In this document: in pieces, positions 35,401-46,202 of the stretch
How the letters are laid out: each line of letters starts with the position of its first letter
Numbering within the stretch: position 1 is the stretch's first letter
Source: Hippasteria phrygiana
Taxonomy: Eukaryota > Echinodermata > Asteroidea > Valvatida > Goniasteridae
Assembly (NCBI GenBank): GCA_037893225.1
Contig: JAZGUH010000084.1
Coordinates: forward strand, 310,001-374,000
Reading direction: 5' to 3'
Length of the DNA: 64,000 nucleotides
Position numbers and translations under genes: made by a program
Notes under the pieces: model-generated
Databases searched by the model: none
Seen by the model: only the letters and a program-made list of their open reading frames with translations
What the model was told of the DNA's origin: nothing

Positions 35401-38400
35401 CCTCGAAATTCGAAAAAAAAAAACACATTTTCGATCGTTTTTTTGGCCAATTGTCCAGACTTGGCCCACCATAAAACCAAACTATTCGGTTGTGTATCAT
35501 CTTCGTCCCCATTATTAACTACTTTTGGGCTGTAGGAAACTGTCGGGAAAAATGGTTAAGGTGAGAAAATGATATTAATACATTTTCAGTTTTGTAGGTT
35601 CTCAAGTGAACGGGAAAATGTTGAAACTTCACAAGTTTTTAGCCGATTTTTTCGCGCAGACCATCAAAACGTGTGGAATTCAGCACTGAAGCCAACGGGT
35701 TTCCGTGAGTTCGAGCAGGGGCTATACAAAGCAACTGCGCATGCGAAAAGTGCATTCGTTTACACGTATCCAAGTAGCATCGCTGCAGTTTCTACAACTT
35801 GAGTACGTTGGTTACCAACGAAATCGCGGTGACGATTATTGTGTTAAAAGGGCCGAGTGCGGTCGTAAAACTTTAAGACCGCAGCGGGCGGGCGCAGTGC
35901 TGAGCGCATAGGACGTAATCAGGTGATAATTAGTTCGACCGATAAGGGGATTCTGTTCTATCTCCTTCTGTATCCTTCCTCCATGATACAAGTAACTGTA
36001 CAGGGAAACTTTGGATACAGTTTTCTAAAAGTATTGTAATGGTGACACATAGATTTGATAGCATCGCAAGAAAGATCTGAAAAAAAAAGCTCTTTTTGTT
36101 AGTATAAGATCATGTATGGACAGCGAAAAGCACAAGCCCCAGTTCGTTGAAACATGGTGAATATATTTGTTGTTTGGATACTCTGGTGTGTGGTTTCCTT
36201 GTTGAGTAAACTCGACATTGGTAAGCAAAGGGTTAATGACAGCTGGTCAAAAGGGATTAAAGCGACACATTGCCTTCAAATGTCATGAAATTTTGCCGTT
36301 TGCAAATGTTCCTTATCTTTTATAAGAGTTGTTAAGTAGTGATTACAAAACAAAATATTGGCCTCTGACCCCCGACATCTGACCCGCAAAACATAGACAT
36401 ATTTCCAGTAGTAAATACCACCGTCTAAATCATGCGCAAAATACGCTGTTATAGTCTTTAGGCTGGCACCGCAGTCAGTGGCCTATCAGATGATCGTCAG
36501 ATGATCGTCAGGTACCATTCTCTACCTCGCGACATGTCGCCAGTGCTGCGCGCCGCGCGTGCCACACAGTACATCAAAATGGATCAACAGAACGTACATG
36601 TACTTCAACCAGCTGCGACTGGAAATACGACTGGTGAACACAGTCCGCCATTTTGTGGAGTCAAAAATTTGGTTCTACAAAATGGCGGACCGTTATTTGT
36701 CACGAAATTTAACAAAAACCACGCAATTTGAAGGGATAGTTATGTGAATCTTTATATTCCACTTTTAAAAAAGCTTCCCAACCATATCCATTTCAGTTTT
36801 ATAGCCCAAATCGCAAAATCCAAAGCAATGTGTCCCTTTAACCTTTCAAAAGTAAACAAAGACTTCCCTGACTACAGGAAAACAAATGTAGATTCAACAA
36901 ATGCCTGAAGTTATTACTACATGTATTCATGGTCTTTGTTTGTTTGTTTGTTTGTTTGTTTGTTTGTTTGACTCGGCATAGTGCCCATCCTGTACAGCCC
37001 CTCTGGTATTCCAGCAGCGGTCACACGAGCCCTGCTGTCTAAAAACGTGGGCCCCAATGAGCAAGGTAAGAATGATATTTGCCAAATAGATAACTGAGGC
37101 TCAAGTTTCTTTTATTTTTGAAATGTAGGACACTCTCTCACAAAACCTGTCTGGGGGTTAGGCTTTGTGAGATATTTCAGCCCTTGTGGTGCTGTGTAAT
37201 CTTGATGCAAGGCTAAAATAAACTTGCAGGTATCGCTGGAATGCATTTTGAGAAAACACGGCCAGTGATCAGCAGCCAATTTACCGCACATCTAAGTGCG
37301 TATTCAAGTGCACAGTACAGCAGAACAGTTTAATGGTCAAAACAGTATTATGATGGTCAAAGACACTTAATCCTAATCCCCCAGGCATTAATTTGGGGTG
37401 AAGACCTGTGTACTACAAAATACTACTTCTATTCTGAGTCTCTCTGTCTTTGATGATTGAGTGTATCATGACAGCAGTCCAGACACTTGCAACTACAGAG
37501 TGCTACTTACAGTTAAGTTACTTGGTACGGCCATTTATTTAAAATTATTTTCATTATATTTGTGTCAATGCATTGGATGGCTATAAAAATACAAATTGTA
37601 TCATTTCTGAAAACAAGTAGTTCATGCTGTGTTTCCACATAACAGACATTTTCCCTCCAACCCCAGCAACAAACAGTAGTGCTACATATTACAACATACT
37701 TTATTTGGGGTGAAGTACCAAATACTAAAAATTACTACAAGCATTGTACACAAATAGGTAAGAGTACTGCATACTACAGGTTACTACTATTAGTATTTTG
37801 TAGCTTTATGTGAGGTTAGGGTTGATCAATTCAACCTTCATATTGTGGCCAATCTTGGCAGTCATGAATAGCCTAAATGCCACGGCCACCTGTTCATTAA
37901 GGTCACTTGACTTCACAAACCACGGCTGACCTTTTTCTGAACTTAAAGGTGGGATGTTTTCCCTGACCGGAGCCCTGGAAACCATGACGACGTTTCTCTC
38001 CTCGGCGATCTTCAACGCTCTCTACCCTGCCACCAAGGGCTTCCTCGGGGGAGGTTTTGTTTTCATCGTGATGGCCGTACTGCTCATTGTACCCATGCTA
38101 TTGATGATGTGAGTTGCATCATATGCCTATTTTAACCCTTTGCGTATGGAAGACGTCCTATGCCGCAAAACAAACAGTGCCACCAGGCCGGATGACGCGG
38201 TTTGTGCAGTTTCAATCCATCGTTGGATTATTGTGTATGCTACGCTTGACTGCACAAACACATTGTGGCCGTTGCGCTTGGCTGCCAGAGCCGCTGCGAC
38301 GCCCTAACGTCTCCCGTAAATAACCGTACTCAAGGGGTTAAGTTCCCATCAACTTGTAATGAACACAGTGTTTTCTGAAGTCCCTGACGGGTTTAATCAC

Positions 38401-39743
38401 TAACAGTCAGTCGTGTAGTACTGTGTCCAGCTTCATAGGGTTGCTAAAGCCCGTTTCACAGGACAGTTTAAAACACGGGTCCCGGTCGATGAAATCGCAT
38501 CGATGTCACAAATGCACAGATTCCGTGCTGTGTGAAAGTGTGTCTCCGTCACCAAATTGCATGTCACCAAATTGGTCCTGTGCAGTTCATGACGGGGATC
38601 GAGACCTTGATGCGACATCCGTGCAATGATCACCGAGATTGGTCGTGCGAATGTTTTGATGCGATTTTTTTCAAAGGATACTGTGTAGTGAAATCGCCTG
38701 TACGCATGCGCAGTTTGCTGTTGCTCTACACTACAATTTAACATGGCTTTAGTTCTGCATAATGAGATTTGTGTCGGAGAACAGTAGATTCTCTGTAAAT
38801 AAACACTTCATTGGTGTTGCTGTATATTTACAGCAAATATGTTATATTTTGAGAAAGTGGTCTTGTAAATTGACATCCTCTTTGTATAAATTGACGTTAA
38901 AACACAAACTATGGATGTGTGATACATTTTGTATTTACGAGGTCACACAGTACCATAATTTCACGTCAAAAATGTGTTAAAACTAAAATACAGGGAAAAA
39001 CACGTTATTTGATATTACATTTTTTACAGTGCTGGGAAATCACTGGTATCCTATAAATTTCATCGTTCAAAGAATATCGCAGTACCAGCGATACACATGT
39101 AGCCTTTAACCCATGCATGCAAACACTGCAAAACGAGGGACGTTCGCTACCGGACTGTGTAGTATCGCGAGAAAGCCTGCGATGAAATCGCAGACATACG
39201 CAGATCATCGCAGTTGTGTAATTGACCTATCGCCGATTACGAGTTAACCACGCCCCTTAGACAACCATATGGGAATTTTGTGTGGTAATTTTTGTTTGTC
39301 TCAGATTTTGCGCGTTCCACGTGGAATTATAATTGATGTGATTAGACAATAATTCACAAGCTGCGTTGACGCAATTCGACCGCGATAGGTCAATTCCAGC
39401 GCACGTGTGAAACAGGCTTTAACCGCAACCCTGCTAAATCCAACAATTTTAATATGATTTTGCATGCAGCAGCATAAGTCTCCAATTGTTTTTATAAGCG
39501 GTCCGAATGTGGCCTCATGATTGTTTGCCAAATCACTTACTGTCAAACCAACTTTAGAATTGGAGCGACCCACAGAATAATAACTCACAAGAACACAAGA
39601 ATAATAATGATTTTATTTTTTGTACATTTCTCCTCCTCTCCAAAAGGTGGGTGCGCGATCTTCAGAAGGGGAACATCAGCTACAATCTTGCCAGAGTGCC
39701 GGAGCCTGAAGGTAACCAATCCACGATTTATGGAGACACGTAA
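23492..39743 (+). CDS. SLC46-like: SLC46-family MFS transporter, six exons, complete
   Basis: Exons: 23492-24449, 25898-25963, 26187-26360, 36982-37065, 37949-38108 and 39647-39743. Phases run 1,1,1,1,2 and the exons sum to 1539 nt (512 aa). The ATG at 23492 has a good context (ACCATGG) and follows a likely acceptor at 23445. The protein has an MFS motif A, YGAWSDRVGRR (about residues 105-115), N-glycosylation sites NDTT and NLSS in the first luminal loop (61-71), and GDVTTSENRTMRFGILEA (171-188), matching the SLC46A1-A3 pattern SDxxGRR and D-x5-R-x-R/F. Later exons encode FTDTIILYLKKDP, PILYSPSGIPAAVTRALLSK and the last helices ending IVPMLLMM, then a short polar tail. SLC46 proteins are 12-helix proton-coupled carriers: SLC46A1 takes up folate at the plasma membrane and SLC46A3 acts in lysosomes. 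Which member this is, and its substrate, cannot be told here. Intron 3 is 10.6 kb because of a transposon insertion. Confidence 0.92.
25011..25343 (+). mobile_element. TTAA-bounded MITE, family T4 (CCTCAATCCTCC repeats)
   Basis: Starts at TTAA 25011 with CCCTCA and ends GGTTAGGG at TTAA 25340-25343. The interior is rich in AATCCTCCA and TCCTCCAAA units. Other copies are at 26037-26116 (short), 51436-51765 and 54681-55041. Located in intron 1 of the SLC46-like gene. Confidence 0.65.
25346..25436. repeat. 91-bp near-perfect hairpin palindrome
   Basis: CACTATGAACATCTAACAAA at the left pairs with its reverse complement at the right end. Pairing runs through GCAGTCCTTTGTT/AACAAAGGACTGC to a 3-base loop near 25391. 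It lies in intron 1 of the SLC46-like gene, next to a T4 element. It is either a foldback MITE or, less likely, a small-RNA hairpin. Confidence 0.7.
26562..26913 (+). mobile_element. Chained TTAA MITEs (T2 fragment then T1)
   Basis: A T2 fragment (GCCGCGGTTTGAAAAGACC ... CACCCCATTAA) ends at TTAA 26697-26700. That TTAA also begins a complete T1 element running to TTAA 26910-26913, which in turn begins another element (26910 onward). The three share boundary TTAAs. In SLC46-like intron 3. Confidence 0.7.
27432..27545 (+). pseudogene. Short acidic ORF near the left end of the big transposon
   Basis: The ATG at 27432 opens 37 codons rich in Asp, Glu, Phe and Ser (DVNFEDFSDFSNVSVNETES), then a TGA. 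In the next frame the sequence continues as DDDTDEDDGREF before another stop, which suggests a frameshifted acidic N-terminus of a formerly longer transposon protein. No known domain was seen. It may instead be chance. Confidence 0.3.
29272..30419 (+). repeat. Direct duplication, left copy (partner 31692-32839)
   Basis: About 1.15 kb is repeated with an offset of about 2,420 bp, running from GTGCAACATGA to the (GAA)n tract after TTTTTGATAGAAGAACAAG. Over long stretches, for example 29741-30390 against 32161-32810, the copies differ at only scattered bases and keep a constant offset. Confidence 0.8.
31515..31590 (-). mobile_element. tRNA-like SINE head
   Basis: Minus-strand reading gives a B-box-like GGGTTCTGAGTTCGATCC and an A-box-like CCTAGTGGATAGAGCC. 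Embedded in the repeat block; not called a functional tRNA. Confidence 0.45.
33376..33455 (+). mobile_element. tRNA-like SINE head
   Basis: GGCTATATTGGTAGAGCACT resembles an A box and GGGTTCGAATCC is a B box at tRNA-like spacing. It lies inside the large transposon; the acceptor stem is not convincing. Confidence 0.4.
33504..34310 (+). repeat. 161-bp tandem array, five copies
   Basis: CACTTCC recurs at 33504, 33665, 33826, 33987 and 34148, giving an exact period of 161. Each unit has CTTCCGGTTTAGACCGGAAG (or a near variant), which is an inverted pair of ACCGGAAG, then GGGTCACGTGACTTTGCACG, AAGACCCTGGATTATTCTAT and a TTGATTTTATATTGATTTTC block. A diverged sixth unit covers about 34735-34890. 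GTCACGTGAC occurs at 33531, 33692, 33853, 34014 and 34175. The array lies in intron 3 of the SLC46-like gene, within the big insertion. Confidence 0.85.
35108..35188. repeat. Two adjacent short hairpins
   Basis: CTTTTCCGCAGGTATGCGGA with AAAG (35110-35133) and GGCTTTTCCGAAAAATTTCG with GAAAAGCC (35160-35187) are both hairpins ending in the same CTTTTCCG stem, each followed by AATAA. The stem echoes the GGGCTTTTCCG that starts the TGACGTCA units. Confidence 0.6.
38132..38341 (+). mobile_element. TTAA-bounded MITE, family T1
   Basis: A 210-bp copy from TTAA 38132 (CCCTTTGCGTATGGAAGACG) to TTAA 38338-38341 (CCGTACTCAAGGGG). It lies 24 bp after the exon 5 donor of the SLC46-like gene. Confidence 0.75.
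38443..39422. mobile_element. 0.98-kb element with AAAGCCYGTTTCACA ends
   Basis: The left end GCTAAAGCCCGTTTCACAGG is mirrored at the right by GTGTGAAACAGGCTTTAAC (39403-39422). The interior has many repeats of GATGAAATCGCA-like segments. No coding capacity. In SLC46-like intron 5. Confidence 0.5.
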
Positions 39744-40166
39744 ACATCTCACAGAATAACACGCACCCATCTACTGCCGAAAACCCATCACTCACAGTGT
39801 GAGTTCCATACTCAGTGTACCAGTTATAGTTGATAGATGTTGAACAGACATGTACACAGGATCATTTTGTGTGTGTTAGGGGGGGGGGGGGGGGGGGGGG
39901 GGGTTGCTTGTCAAATTTTTCCAGACCAAATTGAAAATTGTCATTTACAAGTGACCCCAATTTTATTTTTGGCCTTTTTTTAAAGTAGGGGGGGGGGGGG
40001 TGGGTACATGTATGTTTCAGTTTTCCCAGTGGTGGCGCTTTAAATAGTCTTTATACACGTACATCAAAAAAGGGCATGTATTACCATAGAGCAAAGAATA
40101 TGACAGGCCATCCACCTTTATAACTCGTCTGAAAGTAAAAAGGGGATCCTTGGTTTGCCCCCCCCC

Positions 40167-40197
<31 letters not shown>

Positions 40198-41734
40198 ACA
40201 CACGCAAGTGTGTAAATGCCAGCAATCGCGGACTACCTATTGTCCCTCTTTTGTTTGTACTTTTCACTTTTTCGGAAGGCCTCCCATATGTTTTGTACAC
40301 GAATTTCAATCGTGGACCCTTTGTCTATGCCCTAACCCTTTTGTCCCTCGTAAACACCTTCAATCGTGGACCTCCTATTGTCCGTACTTGGAAGGACCCT
40401 TATTGGTTTTATACATGATTTTCAACCGTGGACCCTATTGTCCTCTTTGTTAAAGGTCCACGGTTTGAATAGCTATACAAACTCACACATCGTCATGTTA
40501 TGTTTTACTGTACTACTGAGGACTCCAGCTGTTTCCATCCATTGTTCCCATTGTTTGAACTTTTTCTTGACATGTCCCATAAGGTTTGTACATGAACACT
40601 ACCGAGGACGGTAGAGAGGTTGAGATTTTGTTAAACTCATACATGCCTGCACATGTTATCCTTTACAACCGAGGACTTGAGCCTAAGTCCTCGGTAGTTT
40701 TCAGGCAATAACCTTATGGGACATGTCAAGAAAGTACAAACAATGGGGGAAATGGAAGAAAACGGCTTGAATCCGCAGTTGTATAGTAAAACACAATACT
40801 TCCCGTACACATACAACGAAAACAATTTTCCAGTTAACATTTTGAGTAGATATTCTAGGTGGAAAAAAAAAAAAAATCAACTCGCAATAAATCAGGGGAT
40901 TAGGTGGGTGAAGCATTAATCATGAATAATTCAGTAGTTTTGATGAGAAAGTTATGTATATTCATATAGAACAAAACGTCGCAGCATTGTTATTATTTAG
41001 TCAACTAGTTACATTCAATCATTTTAAAGAATGGCTGTTGTCGAGCTGCTACAGACTAGTCTAGTAGATAGTGGGATGGGCTATGGATCAAAAGGTCCCT
41101 AGTTCGAATCCACCTGCACCCATTTTTCTTTGGTGTGATATCTTTGGGATATTTTTAATTTAAGGGTAAAAAAGAGACCGAGAACCTAAGTGCTAGCTGT
41201 GCAGTGATCAACGCAACCACCGAATTATTCATAATAATTGCTTCACCCGCCTACGAAAAAAAATTTCACGTGCAGCACAGGAATAAGTAATGTTAAGTGC
41301 AAAAACGTGTGTAATCAATTAAATTTCAACCTCTGTTATCAGGATTTACCCTAACGCCCTAGGGTGCATGCAAAATCATATTAAAATGGGAGGATTTGGG
41401 AATGTTTGTGTTAAAGGTATGACTAAGCATTTAGCAAAGCTGACAATGTGGTTGCAGTTAGTGTTCATACGTTGTGTGATTCAACATATACATGAAATAA
41501 CAAACCTGTGAAAGTTTGAGCTCAATTTGTCATCCAAGTTGTGAGAAAATAGTGAAAAACTGCCCTGTTTCAACAGTGGTTTTATGCATGTTCGTATGGG
41601 CTAACTGGAGGTCTTGAGGTAGTTTTCTTGACAATGACAACATTTCAGATGGAAGTATTTTTTTCAGGAGGATCAGTACAGGTAGAATCTTTAACAGTAA
41701 GCATTTATACTGAAACAAATTTTTTTTTAAGTGA

Positions 41735-41985
41735 ACAAAGAAAACTGATTTGAACCTGCAACCTCCGGAATACTGTACCAGTGCTCTACCAACTTGAGCT
41801 ATCTTGCCCTATGTTGGCGGTCTCCCAAATTGTCAGTATCTTTGTTCGGGTGGGTGCTGTAGTCAGAAGTCATAAACCCATAATGCTTGTATAGCCAGGG
41901 ATCACGCCCCATTTTTACGATACAATCAGGGAAACGACATTGTGGGGGATCAATCGATGAGGATATGACCTTTGTAGTTTGAGTT
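41735..41985 (-). mobile_element. tRNA-derived SINE, family 1
   Basis: Read on plus, the reversed head is seen: AACCTGCAACCTCCGGAATA, then CTCTACCAACTTGAGCTATC, then CCAAATTGTCAGTATCTTTG and the leader ending at AATCGATGAGG. It is a reverse copy of the element at 18566-18850. Confidence 0.7.
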
Positions 41986-43045
41986 TGATTTTTGATCATT
42001 ACCAAAGCTCTCCTACAATAGCCAGTGTATTAAATTCAGGCACAGAACTATGGAAGGGGCAGCGGAGGCACATGCCCCAGCCGTAAACCCCCTACAATAA
42101 AAAAAAATACTTCATGTAGTAATAAGATACAAACATACTGTATTGAATCGGTCTTTATTTGCTCAAAACCCAACGGCTCTTTTAACCTTCCCCCTGCCTA
42201 GAGGGCGTCACCCCTCGCAACATCCCTGGATCTAACAAATTCCATGCTTTCCTTGAATTATGTAGTGGCATTGACATTTTTTTTCCCCCCCCGCTTCTTT
42301 TTACACAGCTAGATTTCAACATGTAGAGTCAGACACAGCAACTATAGACTCATCCAGCCTGTGACAGTCTGCATCTCATAAGAATACTTTGTTCAGGACC
42401 TGCTTTTAGTAAAAAAAAAAAAAGTTTCACATTGAAGGTTTGAGCTGATGCAAGTCATTTTCCAGTCACCATCAGTGATGTACTATTACCCATTATAACA
42501 CCTCGTGCATAAAATTGTGTCACATGGTATTCTCTTTTCACTATATCAACACCCACTCCATATTTAAAGTCCATGCACTGAAGTTCAAGCCAGATGCACT
42601 AAAGCCATACTCGAGTTCAAGCTTTCAATGGTTTTGTGCATAATCTGTAGCTATACCTAGAACAAAAGGCTATGCCAATAGCTTTTTCCCTTCATCTTAC
42701 GATCTTTCCTGCTTCAAGAGGAATCTTAACTCCTACCTCTTGCATGTTTGATTCTTTTACCTTTTGTAGCTGTTTTGCAAAACGAAACCAGACCAAACAT
42801 GGATGCACCCAGCAAGCTTTACTCCATCGGCAAGTTAGGGCTCTAGCTTATTTTATACAAGCTCTAAGGTTGACGCTCATAACCTCTGGTTGTGGTGGCT
42901 GCAGTTGTAGTCTTTGGTTTGGGTACATTGTGAATCTTTCACTTTTATCACTGTACCACCCACTGATCTCTATGTAAACTGGATAGCACATCGGCTGTAC
43001 AAGTTGAAGCCGCCATCCACCATATTACCACTCCCAAAACAACAG

Positions 43046-43299
43046 GGCCCAATTTCATAGCTCTGCTTACCGTTAGCGAAAAATCCCCGCTTACTGTAGC
43101 AGAACATTCTGTGCTTACGGCAAGCGTATTTTACGCGTTAGCGGGGAATTTCGTCTCCTGAGCATGTGTACATCCGTAACTAAGGATTCTGTGCTTACAG
43201 GGTTAGCGCAGAATGTTTCCGCTAGTGCTGTTAATACCGCAAAATGGTGATCGTAAGCGCGGAAAGCTGTGGTTAGCAGAGCCATGAAATTGGGCCCAG
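43046..43299. mobile_element. MITE with GGGCCCAATTTCAT ends
   Basis: GGGCCCAATTTCATAGCTCT at the left is matched in reverse by AGAGCCATGAAATTGGGCCC at the right (43280-43299). The interior is rich in CTTACGGT and GCGGGGAA blocks. Length is 254 bp. A partial relative begins near 6466. Confidence 0.75.
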
Positions 43300-44098
43300 G
43301 TTTGACAACCTTGTCCCCAGTCTCTACTTTCAATCTCGTTCTCCTTACACAGAGGTCAGTGGTAAAATGGGAGTGGTAATATGGCGGTTACTGGCTTCAG
43401 CTGCTTGAACAGCACACAATGGCCCATGAGCTATCCAGTTTATGTAGAGATCAGTGGTACCACCCCCTCCATTCCCTCAGAATCTATCCCAGGTTTTGCT
43501 TGATTCTGATATATGGCTGCATTGGACGTTTACATACCCTGAACCAAATCTAAATGATTACATGCATGAGCGGATTTTGAAGCATTATTAATGTACCATG
43601 AATTTACAATAGAAAAATGTCAAGGATTAGGACAACTCCCCAGAAACAGTAAGCCAAATCAGAATTATGACTGAATAAGTGTTATGTGGAGACCCTTTTT
43701 TCAATAAATGTCACTGGTTCCCCTCATAATGAAGGGTACCAGTACAATTTATTGAGAAAAAATCTTGATTTTTTTGTTATAGATTACTAATCTGTAAAGT
43801 TTAGGTAAATGTGACCCGCTCTACAAAAAAAAGTATTATGTCGCACTATGTGAAGCGGGTGACAAATTCTTCACGGTTTGTTGGCTTCTATTATATCTAT
43901 ATTGATAAAAAAAATAAATGTTGATAAAAATTACTTCTATCGTATTTCAATGCACTTCTGTTAACTTGGAAAATTAGGAGTATACAAATGTCAAGATATT
44001 TCAAGTACACCAAATTAAAGCTCAGGATGTGACAAACTCATGTTTCTCAATGTTGCGACAAATTGTGTGAAAGTGTCTAGCCATGTTGCACATGTGCA

Positions 44099-44276
44099 AT
44101 AAGCCAGTTCGGTATTTTAACTGTGCATATATGCACAATGACAGTTATCCCGAATGACCCGTGACTGAACGCACAAGGTGGTCGCACATGTTAAATTCAA
44201 TCAGAATAGGCATTCGTGTGACATTACGTCAGCGATTTTATCCCGAATAACCTTTGAGATACCGAACTGGCTTATT
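44099..44276. mobile_element. MITE with AATAAGCCAGTTCGGTA ends
   Basis: The left end AATAAGCCAGTTCGGTAT is mirrored by ATACCGAACTGGCTTATT at the right. Length is 178 bp. The same end occurs next to 12-bp repeat copy B at about 16924, followed there by ACTGCGCATGTTCACAATAG. Confidence 0.65.
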
Positions 44277-44697
44277 CCGACTAACTCATTATACATGTTG
44301 CAGACGACATGCCTACTGATCAAATCACACATTCTCAACTTATGGGGTACAACTCAAACAAAGACCAACTCCGAACTTCCCTTTTGTGTCTAGCACTAGG
44401 CACAAAAGTGGAGTTCTTGTTGCGACGACTTTTAGACAATTGGCACCTAGCTCTTAAAAGTCACTTTTTTGGTTATTTCATGGCAGAAATTCTTTGCTAT
44501 TATTTTACAATACGCAATATATAAAACTACAAAATGACAGACTTCTGTCGACAATCAACATCCTCTTTAAGAGATCATATGCTACATACTGGTACTAATT
44601 TGATTGTATCAGTTTGATTTATATCTAATATATTTAGGGTTCATTATACTTTTTTGACTTGCACTGTATTCCTGTACGGATTGAATGGATTTATTTA

Positions 44698-44841
44698 GGG
44701 GATAAAAGTGTGATGACCCGGTCTTTACCACGTCAATAGTGACCGCTGTTAATGGACGGAGGCGAGGTCCATTAACAGCGGTCACGACCCTTCAAGGTTA
44801 TTATTGACTGGTAAAGACCGGGTCATCACATTTTTATCCCC
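44698..44841. mobile_element. Two-step foldback element
   Basis: The outer arms (GGATAAAAGTGTGATGACCC and onward through GGTCTTTACCA) pair with the right arm ending at about 44841. The inner arms GACCGCTGTTAATGGAC (44741-44757) pair with GTCCATTAACAGCGGTC. About 144 bp, no coding capacity. Confidence 0.7.
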
Positions 44842-45765
44842 ATTCATAAATGCCTTACGAAAAATGCAAAAACCTACCGTAAAAAGGACAAAATGCAAAG
44901 CTTTTTCACCCTGCGTGCGTGAACACACGAGATTTAGCGTTGTCTTACATTATGAAGTTCAGTACATCTTGTGCGCGCACCTACTACGCTCTCCCTGTTG
45001 CGTATCGGCTGAGAACAGCTGGTTATGACCACCCACGTGACCAATAGGGATAGTGAAACTCACTGAGGCATTTATGAATGCTGTGTACTCCATATTTTTT
45101 GGATCACATGCACTAGGTCTCTCTGAATTAATTCAAAGTATTGTAAGTTTGTAAAAGAATGCCCATCCAGGTTTATACATAATATAAAATCTCCTTAAAG
45201 TAATTACATCAATGTATAGCTTTAATTCAAATGTTTGAGTCCAGCATTATAAAATGAGATCGATACAGAAATCTGGAGTTACTCTGATCCATTTCAAAAT
45301 TATTTACAAATGAGTTTACCTGAAGGAAACGGTTTTGATACCAAGAATCTGAGTGGAAATGGTGACGAGTATTACATTTTTGGAATGGATAAGATGTTTG
45401 TAGATTATGGAAAGAATTACTCCATACTCAATGCAGTTTTGTTTAAAGTTGAAAATTTACATTAAAATTATGGCAAATAAAATTGTATAATAATTGGTTT
45501 TAAATGTTTTAAATCTTTTCCCTGGGACAGTTTGCATATTGGTGTACACCATGGAGCTATAAACAAGTTTCTACAGTGCAAACTCCTTATATCACATCAG
45601 TTGCATACCCAGGGTGGGCAAAATTGCCCAAACCAGTTTGTTTAGGTAACAATACTATAGTCTGGAGTGTTGGGGACAAGAGGGGGAATACCCATTGGTC
45701 CCATATCTTGCTGGGTATACCAAGTCTTCATTTCAAAGATGGTTATAAATTAATTGATCTTGATA

Positions 45766-45771
45766 TTTATT
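45766..45771 (-). terminator. Candidate poly(A) signal for MRPL4
   Basis: AATAAA on the minus strand (TTTATT on plus), about 430 nt downstream of the MRPL4 stop codon. The 3' UTR in between contains a TTAA MITE at 46023-46170. Not tested. Confidence 0.35.
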
Positions 45772-46022
45772 AAATTGCTGTTTCACGGATACCACCATCG
45801 AAGCAATTAATCTCCACGGAGATCATGCATTGTCATAAAACATGGCATCTGCGAAAGGGCTTATGGTTCCTTGGGGAAGGTCAGCTGACTGGTTGAACCC
45901 TGTGTAGTGATACAAGCTGCAGTAGGTCCAATCCTAGATATCTTGCCGTTAAATGATGCATCCAGTCAAAACCGACAACTACTTGTCCAAAACAAGGATC
46001 TTTACCTTCCCTCGTCACTCCA

Positions 46023-46170
46023 TTAACCCTAGGGCACTGTCCTAAACCTATCAAAATCCAACACTGTGCAGTATACCCATGGCACATTCTTTGTATCATC
46101 ATGTTAAAGTAATGGTGCCAAGGCTCTACAGTCCTGAACCCATCAAAATATTTGGGATGGTTAGGGTTAA
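46023..46170 (-). mobile_element. TTAA-bounded MITE, family T5
   Basis: A 148-bp element from TTAA 46023 (CCCTAGGGCACTGTCC) to TTAA 46167-46170 (GGGATGGTTAGGG). It shares AAGTAATGGTGCCAAGG and TATACCCATGGCACATTCTT with the copies at 46863-47452 and 47828-48047. It lies within 33 bp of the MRPL4 stop codon, so it is probably in the 3' UTR. Confidence 0.7.
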
Positions 46171-46202
46171 ATATTTGCAACATATTCTTCACTTGAGAGG
46201 GT

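Larger units (their letters stand above)
27220..35985. mobile_element. 8,766-bp TIR transposon with 7-bp target duplication
   Basis: The first 28 bases (CATGGAGGAAGGATACAG and ten more, 27220-27247) are exactly repeated in reverse complement at 35958-35985. The element is flanked by ATACAAG at 27213-27219 and 35986-35992. It interrupts another element whose halves lie on each side. Its interior holds only a short acidic reading frame near the left end, blocks of TGACGTCA-rich DNA, a 161-bp tandem array and tRNA-like SINE heads; no transposase was recognised, so it appears non-autonomous. The superfamily is uncertain: the CATG start and 7-8-bp duplication recall P elements, but hAT and Dada also make duplications of 6-8 bp. 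Confidence 0.8.
26910..36236 (+). mobile_element. TTAA-type element split by a large insertion
   Basis: The left part, 26910-27219 (CCCTTTCCTTACCACATTG ... GGCACTCCATACAAG), and the right part, 35993-36236 (TACAGTTTTCTAAAAGTATT ... CTCGACATTGGTAAGCAAAGGGTTAA), together match one element that is nearly continuous at 53257-53815. In that copy the ATGGCACTCCATACAAAG and ATATAGTTTTCTCAAAATATT blocks are adjacent. The interruption is the 8,766-bp element at 27220-35985. A left fragment also occurs at about 50297-50460. Confidence 0.75.
39744..46202. other. Convergent intergenic region between SLC46-like and MRPL4
   Basis: The two genes end towards each other here, so 3' UTRs of both are expected. 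No further gene was recognised. Contents include poly-G and poly-C tracts with (CA)n at 39880-40202, short repeats of CAATCGTGGACC near 40300-40460, a tRNA-like SINE head at about 41055-41125, a family-1 SINE at 41735-41985, MITEs at 43046-43299 and 44099-44276, and a foldback at 44698-44841. Confidence 0.6.

Noticed and set aside
36501..36747. Small ORF with ATG in the SLC46-like intron
   Set aside because: The frame lies between exons 3 and 4, is out of phase with both and contains an inverted CCGCCATTTTGT/ACAAAATGGCGG motif typical of a repeat.
42672..42977. 101-codon ORF, possible gene or retroelement end
   Set aside because: Part resembles a segment near 17620-17710, so it is a dispersed repeat; no reverse-transcriptase motif was seen.
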